Shown: piece after piece, positions 20,601 to 30,900 of the stretch
Numbering within the stretch: the first letter of the stretch is position 1
Layout: every line of letters starts with the position of its first letter
DNA from: an uncultured Lachnospiraceae bacterium
Lineage (GTDB): Bacteria > Bacillota > Clostridia > Lachnospirales > Lachnospiraceae
Assembly: GCA_902770965.1 (NCBI GenBank)
Contig: CACXUY010000001.1
Location: 62,001-126,000, forward strand
Reading direction: 5' to 3'
Length of the DNA: 64,000 nucleotides
The notes under the pieces: generated by a model
Database searches by the model: none
What the model saw: the letters and a program-made list of their open reading frames with translations, nothing else
What the model was told of the DNA's origin: nothing
Translations under genes and position numbers: made by a program

Positions 20601-21157
20601 TCAAAAGCCTTAGCGATGGGAACCGACTCATCGGATATACCGTCTGTATCCAGTCCTACCAAGCCAGCGCCGACAGACAGATAATCCGCGAAATTCGGAT
20701 CATTATTCTCGGTGACTTCGCGCACGACAAGCTCGGCATCCTCCGGGATGCCTGAGTTCTCGTTATATGTGACCTTTACGCGGTAGATATCCCACTCTGC
20801 GGTCAAAACGCTATTTGACAGCACGGTATTGCTGTCATTATCAACGCTCTCGACATCGCTTACGACTGCTTCCGCCTCTGCGGATACAGCTGCCGCGTCC
20901 GCGGCTATATCCTCTCCGGCTGCCGCGTAGTACATGGACTCGGAATCCATATCATTCTCCGCCAACTCCGCAGGTTCAGCCTCGGCATCTCCTGGAGCTT
21001 CATCTCTCACAGCAGCATCCTCCACGGCAGTATCCACCGCGTATGAGGCAGGCCTCGCCATGGCAGCGAGCGCAGTCAGGCATAGCCTGCCCTCGCCGGA
21101 CGCTAACAGGCAGACTGCGCATAATAAAGCAATGATCCTTCTTGTTTTTTCCTTCAT
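8687..21157 (-). CDS. Giant VWA/Cna_B/beta-helix surface protein 2
   Basis: 4,156 aa. Order: signal peptide (1-32); Ala/Glu/Asp-rich linker; shared N-terminal domain (~117-235, EWDIYRVKV...SIPHYKL...VVHFAEK); acidic 11-residue repeats (~247-312); VWA domain (~635-840, MIDAS DETGS); Cna_B-type domains near 1134, 1512, 2070 and 2225 (VTKTW, LKKVW, VNKTW, VKKLW); and two long right-handed beta-helix blocks rich in GGAIY/GGGIY (~2396-3440 and ~3472-4010), which resemble chlamydial Pmp GGA[ILV] motifs. The end is an SpaA-like domain (~4016-4135: FKVFKG...YGWYIIEEKDP). There is no LPXTG motif, hydrophobic anchor or S-layer domain; the last residues are YDSLANAQAAAKALYDAKK. It is presumably exported and surface-associated; the ligand is unknown. 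Confidence 0.92.
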   Translation of the reverse strand: MKEKTRRIIALLCAVCLLASGEGRLCLTALAAMARPASYAVDTAVEDAAVRDEAPGDAEAEPAELAENDMDSESMYYAAAGEDIAADAAAVSAEAEAVVSDVESVDNDSNTVLSNSVLTAEWDIYRVKVTYNENSGIPEDAELVVREVTENNDPNFADYLSVGAGLVGLDTDGISDESVPIAKAFDISLRSKATGEEYQPAKDMKVEISIPHYKLADNMQVSVVHFAEKLSEELQEELRQEAYAGFSDEEREVYDELSDEERDVYIGLSYEEREVYADLSEEERLVYAGLSDEDRAVYVDLSDEEREEHGYVLDDESVDDEELLTVLNSIPQLMEVDLINNTAAFTTDGFSVFVVLGYTVDFHWGEYTFSMEGGTTLLLSELLEAIVAGADTDAVEARELLEDFSVIRNVEFSNPELLTVDKVDREEARQALKKRAEALIPDSEDDAASGEPEAIEYTDDSSWQDYDREEDWLLTSIQSFETEEKLTITLTDGRIIDIRVTDPQTVTYQGFIYSINNQRTGATITRRASGYSNLSRTAVLPGTINGVKVISAPYTVFPAGSSTLVEESYVNTLFPDAINVPDLIVTNPEVEALNADSETKKGAENDTSMTQIWKKSEVNANGDIEITISFFQKQGKPIDFILVCDETGSMANAATANVGGTNLTAPRFMWARSAILKATRALLDANHKAIPYSNEVAFLVWDNRAQLYSDFYNDYDAANNWMKNQYTGHNGTNHTQTIQTLLGMVDRRRKANASSGRDAEIVIVYLSDFADGGLAADNIVFNGVRDQARKLFNANAVIYGLNMFGGTTVNDRQKLISRQGHNYVAGSNPSKLLPAFEAIINDAISNADSDMTIEDELSPALKGQADTNRDSLDGGTAADSSNDTSSEAATYADGRLNWNLSNGQTSQTIEGETVTSTKTLKTGQVYHKTITIPITDAGWGDNAYTGQMPTNGSLVLKDKNGNSINSVGVEEGKDGSPLGKTPVKFRLGLIDTSGSQTNYAIGGIKFTIAEQGSSDAPKEYTTGNDGVFVVPYDGTDGIIFERGKTYVLTEVTSSVNEYNGDDPVHMVFAPVMKELVNDETVPSHWLLSVNDDFSISTATADEANTSYTPALTITSGVINIWNNERVDAKLIPITVTKTWVGNGARFDVPFTIYGVDESGRYPLTAYSSSDQETAQTITSLKESEVVKTSDASGEVWTREVYVFNKIGDHEFYTSVMVKTQAGHTYTPSMAGKEKFETNQSYSYQIEEGEFPDEFKYGYYRKETPTQSRTPSVIIDDYYESTGGQYVDVGSGDYFLAQIHINVSSFKLVDNITYGNSGNDDYRKRSDNTMTYPHKLYTHLRSVEMEVHSAKAGETVTQAKIHFNVNDVPDSHDGVLFQDIRLPKEWENYATTDTGRILATHAYNYTDLIIDNLVFIDDKGNRIVMQGGNNSLYYGPYFGADDSIYRLAIEKNGANTGAHKSVYVTDSDITLNQKYIAASSTAQQTSYDTAHLTLAMKNIEIPLQEVELKKVWQLNGHAEQLPSDDVLTTWVYGKNNSGASTGHVLPVYLDPDRADNDGKGFRPYDLHVDEDTRTTEWKDTVYIPTYEISVGDITGYTATEEEMVVKEDTVDDATPDTYGEGLPGEWEELTVSCVAENGTRTIIDVPGMPARTEQAYPADPQGPYETWYLHIRTNKSNAFLIGALKLLGLDSEFDVTKLELKWSVNGDEYTNTISTNFRLKLSTSNKDYYIPFQTTTPEISSATVTINNNDGIGKEVIKEMDLYRSISNSVTPENGESVEIVNRQAVQEVTHEEPYSMQKLTLTNTFTPYGRVNIISKFKDDTDDKGSTLKIQNVSYHFADTDSGTTYDMGVPVAAKSEDSIEGSKYRYLPPGDYTVTQTGYKLVNDMDVTINPEYNPYAVTITNGVQDATKITGAFTVNPDTAGGLDITYDNIRKNYPVTVQMEWHPPLDADEDPLKENDPSQKKAEYTLQYYSLVGGSEGTGGFENTEERGVLSARTPVRHDGAVPVFSVDGRPLKCDLGGEDTVEGRLPDYDLTIKTEEVATGIDAAPTRLIYTFVCDLKQTRLSVNKTWQFEDQADKSARDALDPRTVTLSLKRVDGKPFRIGSDSMTEKLITLPTDGRVIDDLTWVIEIEGIDVSKSYIADSAYVLEETRIGSDAAASSAFEPVYEDVIPSESHEFNVTKADGHDKDARFRLIRTVNKGEPDPGTILSVTNREVTTSFTVKKLWKDIRGNEVNASGLKTESSVIELYGIKYSSGSDRVEIPDTYKDQDGAVTMLNGHAGNSLVGGSMKLRDFGDYQIDLDNLTTEDGKSIWSLTIGELPASYTYYVVERTASGEALAIFALYTEGENEGRLQTSAKTDEADLFMPKYAYTPATENSFAQVVITNTIPYICKIEENVNIGGEDVVAETPFATLNKALNYARQSDYYTMDADHSVAIQMLVDYVIPSTDKVLLNSSTDNIIITTAATSGGVYNFVKTFTAADGRKAYVAEVKDDEGNVITPESGDRNDVAILKRGYNGRSLFVVNNASASLTTAMITFDGSNKAYGADGKYTTGGTTYTCDTSDGGSGHGGIISVPAGTLNLNEDSTLRNSKAVQGGAVCVKGRLTESGAKLLDNYAVGDGSTPAYGGAVCLESGAEATFRDVYIDGHSTMTIYKAGDVKDGKQLTAEEADAANRADAAAVDANADRGGGVYISANATLEFHGGELIKLRAATNGGAIDNLGKLTMAEDDQAGSAHADIEGSMEHCSATNGGAIYNGVSGTINMTGGLIHHCIAAENGGGIFTESKAVIAGKDMAIDMHTEGGKPGVISDCEAVNGNGGGIYVKAGKLDMTGGEIRGCKAIAPKNANGKVIVSVDSDTYETTCASGKGGGVYNLGTVILATASDHPGRIDNCSADFAGGGIYTTGSGSMSITGGEMDDNRAGYYGGAIYDDTIRRESDTADLLIQGIIIRGHVNLDKDTVNAQKGGAIYVANGNLDLRDRGSGESAVHTQIYDCTASENGGAIYHIFNQHIHKNSEGGRKTTLTLTDVVIDGHDKLDGSTKNARYGGAIFVFNGCDNGGSHSGHDRFKMPNGNIVKLNQFPGPNIIIDGGKIADCTADVNGGAIYCDSPVEGQGKNTISLQNGTVINGHESLGADIWNANCNDTTPNANQTNLGGGAIYFKRGTLKVGNKEDTEPVKILNCTARNFGGAVFGLPSGTNIDEDGYKYTAKLENCLIDGHAAGTTLAADDVNAGLGGGAVYMKMSTVSIENSTLRNLRAPYGAAILGRTNDSGTQACTVTIDGGRIENNIATADKGGAVNAMSGLAIKDAGEDNSVDRAAAGFPVLKETNQTKWAVCTFRLEGDAVIYNNFGVGNFASQQKNLVLTRHRAETPTTEVGDTNAIINTTENGLTEDAHIGVYVTGADGMDGSAESEPYELHGGYEDDFGTYISSANLHKFTNDRNGMYGAVCTLIDGNHTPDKGHNKSEKIIRWESYLCKLTDDSGSLLFITAPGGWAGSRVIDGTTYYPAVFRTLTEAFNAMKGVAADGTSELKLYKADGNEYTIGSDIQLHMLRNYEQPGTDRPLFEADRKLAFTTAKKQANTNTGYSNGDVYIYSKGSFANADDTRATILRGKNGTAGDASMLTIPDSAPTELSLTLRNIIFDGNNYTHTGPGGIINARMGDLTVTTGSILRNAIATDKGGAIEKINGNFIMDGDAQVVNCAAQHGGGVHLEALTKCEIGGSDVKITGNKANNGCGGGIFIHSSPAVFEGKLTISDCHADAKGGGVNIGWGDASLTVEGENVKILNCDAKKEQEGQSSDGGGGLNIETGRNVSFGKLTISGCYTDGKGGAVRLEENATMTMNDGTIEKNKVLAGGEGAGIYVSQGSTLKLSGSPGFGSGSDANTAALDGYSTKENGGAAYGSDTVRQDIYLAETGAESTTDEKYDPASIIVTGDITSGDSSIWVWAEDQYRYKQLMPFAKMETGVKFAESPTGSQLDAAHLKAFRNAQDDETTENGTDTYLYGTIEGEKTDAGIIYWTGVTGSRKVILRKVGTTYTSMSGKTFKVFKGTGTLPYVVKQGTKRTQLGELDGTPTDTTVTVDPMTSQSSGVIWIGNLPYGWYIIEEKDPHKYSYLVVTANGTFGTPQKVTENDVVKEGGYDSLANAQAAAKALYDAKK
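20222..20419 (-). repeat. Six tandem 33-bp repeats (11-aa acidic units) in giant 2
   Basis: Six consecutive 11-residue units follow the consensus SDEEREVYxxL (for example SDEEREVYDEL, SDEERDVYIGL, SEEERLVYAGL). The spacing is exact at the DNA level. They lie between the common N-terminal domain and the VWA part, and giants 1 and 3 lack them. They probably form a charged helical stalk or linker. Confidence 0.9.
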
Positions 21158-21560
21158 GGTACAACCTCTCTGACATGTAATCTACGCACGATATCCGTAA
21201 TTGTTAATTGTTCGGGCACTGGCAAATACTGCAGCTATCATGCGATTATTGTTGGAATAAATGATCGGGAATAATTCGTCATAATTGTTATGATTAGGTT
21301 TATTTTTCCTGTTATGCACGATGGATTATAAATCACCTGATATCAACCGATACTCGTCGTCATTAATTATGCTTGATCGTGATTTGTAATTTTATATAAT
21401 TGTCGGCTTCTTTTTGCTCATAGTCTTTATTGACCGAAATATATTGTATATAATTTCTTCAGTGTGCAATTAAATGCTCTATTTCTTCAAATATGATTGC
21501 GCAATATCAATATTCTATGTTTGATAAAAAATGAAAAGTGATTTGTGTATCATTTTTAAT
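21158..21560 (-). promoter_or_regulatory. Long AT-rich 5' leader of giant 2
   Basis: About 400 nt lie between the predicted start of transcription and ATG 21157. The ribosome site is the weak GAGAGG about 7 nt upstream. CGATATCCGTA (about 21189) also occurs in the giant-1 leader. No ORF or strong hairpin stands out. Confidence 0.45.
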
Positions 21561-21720
21561 TAATAGAAGTATAGTAAGGTTTATGTGACATGTCAAATAA
21601 ATATGTCTCTTTTATCAGCCATTATTCTATCGACATTCAACTATGAATACTTTTTTATCACAAAAAACCCGGAATTCCCCACTCAGGCAGTCGATTTCCC
21701 GCCCGCACGTATGAGTTCGT
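21556..21720 (-). repeat. Upstream region duplicated at giant 3 (copy 1)
   Basis: About 160 bp here, including the promoter, align with 35,527-35,690 upstream of giant 3 with mostly point differences. Shared blocks include TATCAGCCA, ATTCAACTAT and ACTCAGGCAGTCGATTT. This shows that at least this promoter region and giants 2 and 3 share a duplication origin. Confidence 0.85.
21568..21647 (-). promoter_or_regulatory. SigA-type promoter of giant 2 plus shared upstream element
   Basis: The minus strand has TTGACA (21596-21591), a 17-bp spacer and TATACT (21573-21568). The element TATCGACATTCAACTATGAA (21628-21647, plus-strand reading) begins 32 bp beyond the -35, the same offset as at giants 1 and 3. 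Confidence 0.85.
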
Positions 21721-21811
21721 GGCAACTAGCGTCAGTATATTCAGCTGCTCCTCTGATATGTTGATTCATGGCACTGTCTGCCATGGTATTATCATCGTAT
21801 TGATCAATTAT
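21721..21811. other. Intergenic remainder between giants 2 and 3
   Basis: I see no gene or conserved element in this short stretch between the duplicated upstream region of giant 2 and the giant-3 terminator. Confidence 0.4.
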
Positions 21812-21847
21812 AAAAGAAGAACTGTCCCTTTGCAGAGGCAGTTCTTC
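21812..21847 (-). terminator. Intrinsic terminator of giant 3
   Basis: GAAGAACTG (21816-21824) pairs with CAGTTCTTC (21839-21847), followed on the minus strand by TTTTATAATT. A T-run also follows on the plus strand (CATTTTTG), so it may act in both directions. It lies about 60 bp past the giant-3 stop. Confidence 0.75.
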
Positions 21848-21905
21848 CATTTTTGTATTATGTACTCAGTTTACCTGTTTTTGCCGGATATCATACGCCT
21901 GTCTG

Positions 21906-24900
21906 TCAAGGATGCGCTTTCCTGATCGCGTCATACCTTGCCTTCGCCTGTGTTTCAGCCGCCTGTCGGTTATCATATCCGTCAACCTTATCCTTCATCA
22001 TTCCGGAAGCGTCGGCCTCCTTGGTTCCGTATACACCTGAGCCATCCACGACTACGTAGAAGAACCTGTTTGGCTCGGTCTCTTCAATGATGTACCACCC
22101 ATAAGGAAGTATTCCCACGAAGAAACACCCTGACTCACCGGAGGCCAGTCCGGTCAGAGGGCTCGTCCCGCCCTTAGGAACATAGGCAGAGGCACTGGCT
22201 CCCTTGTAGATCGTGAAGGTTTTATCCTTCAGCGGGACATATAAACTGTTCAGCTTGCGCAGGATGACCTCTCTCATCCCGCTGATACCGGTCCAGTAGA
22301 CATAGCCTTTGTTGTCTCCCTCTATGGTGCCCTTCAGCCAGGTATCCGTGGCATTATCAGTTTTCTCATCGTCCCGCGCGTTTCGGAAGACCTCCAGATG
22401 GACGGCATCCAGTTCACCTTCTTGAAGGGAACCATTTTGCACATCTGCGAATTCGACTCCCTCAAGCATTGCGAAAGGCATTGTCTGTTTGTAATGAACC
22501 TCATTTTCCGCCCAGACCCAAATAGTGCCGGGTTCGCCGGTCAGGTCGCCTGTGAGAACGATGGTCTGTGGCGCATTTTCATGTGCCTCACTGATGTAGA
22601 TATCCTGACGCACATTGTTGGAAGAATGGTAATTCTTCTGCCCGTTCTGTTTCCCCGCATAATCGGAGAGCGTCACATAGTTTCCTGCCGCCACAGCCGC
22701 ACCGGATGCATCGGTTGTTTCAATGATCAGGTTTCCGGCCGTGTCTGTACCTTTTCCTCCAAAATCCGGCGCACCGGCCAGCTTCAGTACGGCATCCGTC
22801 TTAAGGTAGATACCGGCTCCGGCTTCAGTCGCAGTGTTGCCCTTTATAGTTGAATTATCCGTCAGGACAAGGGTTGAGCCTTCATGTATGTAGAACGCGC
22901 CGCCAATCTTTGCCCTGCCTCCGGCGATGGTATTGGCACTTTCCGTCATGCTCAGAGTCGTCTTGCCTCCTATATAGATAGTGCCTCCCTTACCTTCTCC
23001 GTACTCGTTTGCGCAGTTGGAAAATGTGCTGCCCTTTACCGACGCGGCAGCGCCTTCGCCTGTGTTCATGAACGCTGCTGCTCCGCCATACCTCGCCAAC
23101 GCGTTGTTGTCAACAAAGCAGCTTATGAATTCACATCCGTCAATGACAGTATTAGAAGCCGTGCTGCTGACCGCACCGCCGTCTCTGTAGGCGCGGCATT
23201 TGGTAAAGCTGCAGTTATTTATGGTCAGGCCGGTACCTGTGGAGGAGTCCAAGTTCGAGCTGTAGGCGTTGATCGCGCCGCCGTCTCCGGCGAAACAGTG
23301 GATGAAACATATTCCGTATATCTTGGACGTCCCACCGCTTCCTACGGCTGCCGTTCCGTTGACCGTAAGCGTATTTTGAGCAGTATAGACCGCGCCTCCT
23401 CCGGCTTCGGAGATACACCTTTCAAATATCACAGGGTTTGACGGAACTCCTCCAAGCTCAAGGTTTGCTTCGGCAGCAACATACACTGCTCCGCCTCTCA
23501 ATCCTCCGTCAATGTCAGGATTGGCGGCATCTCCGTTGGCATTGGTATTGCGCATGGTCGTACCGTTGCCGACGGTAAGTGATCCCGACGTCACATTTAT
23601 AAGACCTCCGCTTGTCGTGGACCGGACCCCGGTTATAGCAAAGTCTTCCACATCAGGATCCGCATCCCTGTCAGTAAACACTGCGCCGCCATCGAAAATG
23701 ATCCCGGTCATGGTCAGCTTTGCCGCACTGTTGTTTACCGTGAGCAGTGAGCCACCATCCTGACCTCGCTTTATGATCGCCTTACCCACGCTGTCACCGG
23801 CTTCCCTGCCGACAAATGCACCGGAATATATAAACCTGAACAGATCGTGATTGCCGGTCATAGCAGTCGTTACGCCCGTTTCCGCAGTCGTGAACACAAT
23901 GTTGTCATCGGGATCGGACAAAACAGCCCTGTCCGCATCCGGTACAGCATAGTCCCTAAGCATCTTCAATTTGATCTCATTACTCGGGGACATGGCATCT
24001 GCCTTGGCATACTCAATTCCGTTTACCTTATACAGGTCTCCTTCTGCTGCGCTGACTCCGTCCCCAAGCGACGTATACACCGCCGGAAGGTAGGTGTAGC
24101 CATCCACTGTGTTTCCTACATAGGCATACAGAAGGTTGTCATTTTTATCCGTAAGCTTGCATATCATGTCAAGCCAGTAGATATAATTGTCTGACGCATT
24201 CTTAACGGCATAAGCACCATTCCTGTCATTGGTAAACCGGAAAAGATAGGTGCCATTATCACTGCCGTCCCTTGTGCCAAAAGGCATCCCAGGCATGCCA
24301 TGATCTTTATAAGGATTCGTTTCAGACCCGCCCATGTCATCACCGATGACATAGACTCCTATGTGGGCGTCAAAACCAAGACCGCCCGGAACAGTCCTGA
24401 TAACGGCGTTGTTCCCATCATTGTCCGGATCCTGCTCAAGTACCAGATTTTTCTGATTGCCGCTATTGTCAAGGTTGTCATAGACCACGGCGTTGCCCCC
24501 AAAGTATATACTGCTAAGGGCATTTGCGCCTGACGCCGCCACCATAGGTGAACCGTCCACGATGGTTTTTGCGGAACGGATATTGATCGCCCCTCCGGCC
24601 GCTTTGCTGGTAATACAGCCCGTGACAGTACCGTCCTTCATGGTGACCTTTGAATAGTTCTTGCCTCCGTCATTGGTCCTGGCATAAATGCCCGAACCGC
24701 ATTGCGCCGCACATGACCGTATGTCACAGCCGTTGAGGCTCAGCGCACCCATCTTCATGAATACACCGCCGCCGTTTATTTCCGCCGTGCAGTATTCGAT
24801 CATCGTATCGCTCATCTTTATTGTTGAACCGATACTCTTATCGCTGGGATAATAGGCATCATTATTGTTATATATAGCACCGCCGTCCCCGGAAACATTA

Positions 24901-27900
24901 CAATTCCGGATTATCGCATTGTCCATGGTCGTAGTGCCGTTCTGCATGAAGATTGCGCCACCTCTTTTGGCGTTCATCTGACTTGAAGCAAATCCATTGT
25001 AATGACCGTCGATCGTGCTGTTGCTTATAGTATAGGTCGTCCATGCGATTGAATCCCATGCCCTTGCCCTGTTGTATATCGCTCCGCCTTCTTCCGTCAC
25101 CGTCAGATTATAGAAACAACATCCATCCTCTATCTTAAGCGACGCCGCATAAGCCCTCTCATCCTCGGTGCGGTTTCTCATATAGATGCCGCCGCCTCTC
25201 TTGGCGTTAGGAGTAGTCGAAGGAAGATTAACATGGCCGTTGATGGTGAGTCCCTTGAAGACGATGGCCGAGCTTGTGATTTCGTATATCGCTCCGCCGT
25301 TTTCTTTGGCCACACAGTCTATGATCTGACCTCCGGTGATATCAAGTTCCCCGGTTACGGTATTGCTTCCGCTTCCATAGCGACCGTTATAGATACCGCC
25401 GCCATTTACATCCGCCATACATGACACTATGTTTTCCGCCAGATTACCTGTCGCAGCAAGCTGTCCCAGCTTCAGCGTGCCAAGGTTATAGATGGCTCCG
25501 CCGTTGCCGGAAGGTGCCATGCCGCTGCCGGAATCCACAGTGTCGCCGTCCTTTTTCCTGGCGGTACAATTTCTCACGGTGCCGCCTGTCATGTCCAACT
25601 CACCTGCCGCAAGGTAGATACCGCCGCCGTTTGCCGCAGTGCAGTCACTGATGATGCCGGGCTGCTGGGCAGCCGTATGGAGATTCACGGCGCCCTTGAT
25701 CTCGGTATTGCTGCCTGTTCCTATGGTCTGGGTTTCCGTGGATTCCGTAAAGATTCCACCTCCGTTTTCTATCGCCATGCAGTGTTCTATGTAGCCGCCG
25801 GTCATGTCTATCTTTCCGCCTTCAGCGTTATAGACCGCACCGCCGTTTTGGGCGGAACAGTATTCCAAAGAGCCTCTGGTAAGGGTTGTCACACCGACCT
25901 TTTCCGCCATAATCACGGTACCTGCATTATACAGGCCTCCTCCGCTGCCGGTGACCTTGCACTTGATCAGCTCACCACCGGTGAAGGTAAAACCGGCGTC
26001 GGACGCCACATAGATACCTCCGCCATTTGCTGCGTTGGTGCTTGCACCGGCAGCCTGAATCTTGTTGGCCTCATCATCTGTTCCCAGCGTGAGTGTCGTA
26101 TGTCCGTCAATGATCATGCCGTTTTCTTCTGCAGTGACTCCGCTCGCTGCATAAATCGCACCACCGTTGGTCGTCGCCTCACAATCATAGAAACAGGCAT
26201 CTCCGATATTAAGGTTTCCAGCCGAGGCATATACGCCGCCGCCGTTGACAGCCTTGCTGTTTCGCACTACCGTATCGTCACCCACCGTCAAACTCCCGGC
26301 AGACCCCATGATGACGCCGCCGTTTCCGGTACATGTCTTTGCGGCTGTCTGAGTATTGCCTCCGTCAAGGATGATGTCGGTCGTTGTAAAGGTGCCGCTG
26401 TTGGTGAACATGCTGCCCCCGGTCACCGCGCGGGTGATAGTTGCATTTCTGGTGTCATTATAATAGTATTTTCCGCTGTGGGCCGTAGTGAGAGTGACAT
26501 TGCAGCCGACGGGGATGGATACATTCTCAGGTGTATTGTAGTCGATCAGCATTTCAACGGTGTCCGTCTTGTTGACGATCTTACCCAACTGCCTTCCGCT
26601 GACATTGCCGTTGTTGTTGATGAAGTCCACCGCCTTCTGGATCGTATCAAACACATGCTCCTCTCCGTCCTGATCGACGACCTTGCAGATAGCCCACACG
26701 GCGTAGAGGGTATTGGTATTCTCCGCATCGATAGTATTGACATACGCCGTGTCTCCATCTCGGGCTATAGGAAGCGTAGCTGTGGCAAAATCTGCCCAGC
26801 CTGCCAGAGTAATCATGTTGCCGTAGCTGTCTGAACGAACTGCGGTAAAGTTAATCCCATCCTCATCCTCAGCGACAGGGAAGGGGTCATTGGGCTTCTT
26901 TTGGAAGCTGCCGCTCCAGTCGGAATTCATCCAGTCACGGTAGAGCACGCTTACCTCGCCGTTATGAGGATCGCCCACTTTGTTGATCACCTTGTTGGCA
27001 TATGACGTAGTCCTGTCGCTTTGCAGCACAAATCTTGCGTTATCTGCGTTTTTATCGTAATACAGCGTGGTTTCGCGGTATTCGCCATAGATGGCATACA
27101 GGTGCAGCTCTACAAGAGGATTGCCATTGACATCCTTGTCGCCCTCCTGAAATATATATACAGTATTTGCGTAGTAGCTCTGTCCGGAACCATCTGCTTT
27201 GGTATTCCAATAGGCAAATTCTCCTCTATATGGATGATTGTTAACATCCACTCGGTCTACATACAGTACCAGCCTCTTACCCGAAGCATCGGCATCCGCT
27301 CCGTCCAGAATGGTAGCTTTTGTGCCGACGGCATACCGGTTGCTGTCGACCACATACTTATCCTCGTCCTTTAATACACCATCTGTCTTGCCCCCATTCG
27401 CATGGAAAATGATGCGCTTGGTGGACAGGTTCATCCACTTAGGATAAAGAGTCACGCTCTCCCTGACGATATAGTTCATGGAGATATCTCTAAGCTCACC
27501 GTTATCATCCTTGATCTGCCAGCCGAGGAATATCTCTCCATCCTTAGCAGGTGTAACGGGAACCTTGGTCTCCTTAAGCCTTGTACCATACTTTACGGTA
27601 TAAAGCGCCGATACCGGTGAACCGTTGGCATTGCCATTCTTGTCCACTCCTTCCGTCTTCACACCGCAATATATCGGTGCCCATATGGCATAAAGCGTCA
27701 CGTTGTAGGCAGGCATCCTGCCATCACGTGTACTGTAAACCTGATCTGCGTCAGAAAGGCCATCGATGACGCCCCATCCCACAAATTCCTTGCCCACAGG
27801 GGCTGGATATTGATCTGTAGCCGGTGAGTACACCTCGGGCAGGTAATCCTTCATCGCACCGTTCGAACCTGTAAGCTGAGCCTTATATTTAACGGTCATG

Positions 27901-30900
27901 CTTGTCACTTCCCTGCTCCGGTCTATCAATGTAAGCGTGAAGTCCACAGGTTCATAGTAAAAATAGAGATCATAGCCTGCCGTGCCTACGTCTGTCCTCT
28001 CATATTTGTGGGTCTTCTCCATGGAAGGATACACAGTGCTGACAAAGGCAGACCAGTCCATGGTGTTCCACTTGCCGCTGTCGTCCTGATAATGTATCTG
28101 CCTTCCGTTCAGTTCCGTACCCTCTGATATCACTTTCAGGTTGTTCTCTGTACGAGAATAATCCTTCAGACTTGTGCCATCCGTGGCGTATTCATTTAAT
28201 AGGTTTTCGTCATGAATGAACTCTACATCTGTCATGGGATTCACGGGATACGACGGAGTGTATTCGGGAAACTGTCTCAACAAATCCCAGAACGGATAAG
28301 TGACCGTCAGTCCTCCGTAGAATGTATAGTCTTTATAATACATATTGAACTCGTTAGTGTAGACGCTCTCATACAATTCATAAACCTGCGTTGCAGAACG
28401 TGTCTTGTAGCGTGAATAGGCCCTCGTATCACCACTTGCAACATAGTTATGGTCGATCAGTGTATTTACACCGTTGACCATCCTCTTTGGTTCACCGTTC
28501 TTATCATTGACATTGACATAATTCGTTATGGTCTTGGCTAACATCAGATCGTAGTAATCCATACCGCAGCTTGACGAACTGGCGTGGTAATTGGCGGTGT
28601 TTGTGGATATCTTTTTATCCTCAGTCAGGGCTGTCATCTCAATATATTTTTCGCCGTTCCACTCCATATAATGGAGCTTACCGGCACCACTGTAGTTGGT
28701 ATCAAGGATGCTTAGTAAATAAATACCTCCATTGGCGTATGCATTGTCTATTTTTTCTTTATCGGCGGTTGGCTGTAGGGTACCCCAGTTGTTCTTACTT
28801 CCATTAACCTCCTTCCAGCCATTAAAAGAATAGTTGCTGGTGTTTGTTTTTTTCACCCACGCCCCGGAAGATGCGGAATCACCCGCCGCCCTCCTGACTG
28901 TATTGTCAATCGGCCACCATAAGCTGATATCCTTTCCAAGCCAGGTCTTAAAGCTGTAAGTGTCGTTGTAATTACCGTTTTTTGCATAAACTTCGACTTT
29001 GACGTTGTTATTGTTCGTCAGGTTATACCGGAAGGTATATAGCTTCAGCACAAAGCGTATGTTAAGGATGCTGTTGCCGCTGTCGTCCACCGTGACGGAG
29101 GAAGCGACGGAAGCGGCATAATTTGAGTTAAATTCATAGTATTTCGCAACATCTGCAACGCTGCCGCCCTCACCGACTGTGTTGGTGATGAAATTGGTTG
29201 CCGAGGTGATACCTCTGTCCTTTGCCCAGTTCAAGACAGTAACAATGTCATTCCAGCCGGACATAAGGCCTAAACCTTCGTTAGCCTGCGGTGTATCATA
29301 CTTGTCCAAAGTATAAACATCTATCGGCGCAGTGAAATCCTGGCGCATGGCGATGAGCTGGTAGTGGGACGTATCGGTATTGATATCATAGTCAGGATCA
29401 TTGGCATAACCCGCGTCATCATCCTCCGGCCTGTCTGCGGTCTGCGCCCACCATGCGATTATCAGCTTTCCCCTTTCGCTGTGGTTAGCTTTCCAATGGG
29501 CATAGAGAGTGCTTATCGGATTGTTGGCAGAATCCACGGGCAATGGTTTGTCGAACTCATATTTACTGCCGCCCTCCGGCTCTGTGAACCATCCCAGGAA
29601 GTCATAGCCCTTGCGGGCAGGCTCCAACGGATATACCGGCCAGCCGACTTCGGGGATCATCTGTGCTTCCACATAGGAACCGCCCATTGAATTAAATTGG
29701 ATATACTTGCGCACCTTTATTTCAGCATACAGGTCCATATCGCCCGTGACAAGCTTGTTTGTCAGGCGATTATAAGCATAGGCTGCCGTCCCATCCGTCC
29801 AGTCCAAAACGTAATGGTCGCTGTCTACTGGATGGAACACATGGCGGGTATCTAGTTTTTCCGTACCGTTCCTGTTATAAGTCTGCGTGGAAAGTACGAT
29901 ATCCGTTTTTGTATTTGTCAGGGCATCGGTCAGGTAGTAATTAACCCTGTATACCCGATCGAAAACGGCATAGATCGTTGTATAAGCAGGTGCGGCGATC
30001 ACACCAAAGCCATCAAAACGCCTGGTACCTTCCTTGTCATAATACCAGCCCTTAAAGACATAGCCATCCGGGGCTGCCGGTGTGACGGGCGGCTTCAATT
30101 CCTCATTTACGGCTATTCGCTGGATCTCATGTGCGTGGTAATTCGCTGCGAAGTTATACGGCGCCGAGGTCACTGTTTCATCTTGGCCTGTCACATCGTT
30201 ATGGACCGTGGTCTGCGTCCCCTCCACATTCGTCATGAACGTATAGTCTGCCATCACGCGGTCACTTGGCACATAAGGCCTATAGTGTGCGGTGAGCCAT
30301 AGCTGAAGCGCGCCTCCGACCTGATCAGCCAGGACGTCCTTGATGGGCAGAAGCTGGTTCGGTTCGTAATGGTTGCCCATTTTGTCCACCCAGTAATCCA
30401 GGGAGTAGCCGTGCGGTGCGTCAATGGCCGGAAGCACAAGGGCATTTGCCCCATCTATGTACTCATTTTCGTCCACGGGAATCTGCAAGCTGCCATAATT
30501 GACACCCTGCAAGGCCGGATCCTCTATGTTGTAGCGCACGTAAAAACCACCGGCACGCTGCCATTTGGCGATCAGAGTGACATCTCTGTTCGGTGCGGAG
30601 CCGAAGCTGAACGGTCTGTCTTTGGTGATGTACTGACCATAAGCATCCTTTTTGGGAGTGCCGTCGCTGTTGAATTCTTTAGCCTCAAACCACCCCAAGA
30701 GCACATACGCCCCCGGCGCCTGGACGTACTCAAGCGGTTCACCGTTTTCTGGCGTCTCTGTATAGATAGCGCTGCGGGCATATTTTTTTCCCTCACCGTC
30801 CACGTCCTGGCCGTAGGGATCTACCACATAAGCATAGCTGCCGCTGCCGGTCGCCTTTATGTAATCACGGGTGATATCCTTGTATTCGGTTACCTTCTCA

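Noticed and set aside
1575-26834. Long plus-strand ORFs opposite the giant genes (for example 1575-2936, 12842-14023, 25677-26834)
   Set aside because: They lie wholly inside the giant minus-strand frames, lack ribosome sites and encode no recognisable domain; they reflect biased codon use on the coding strand.
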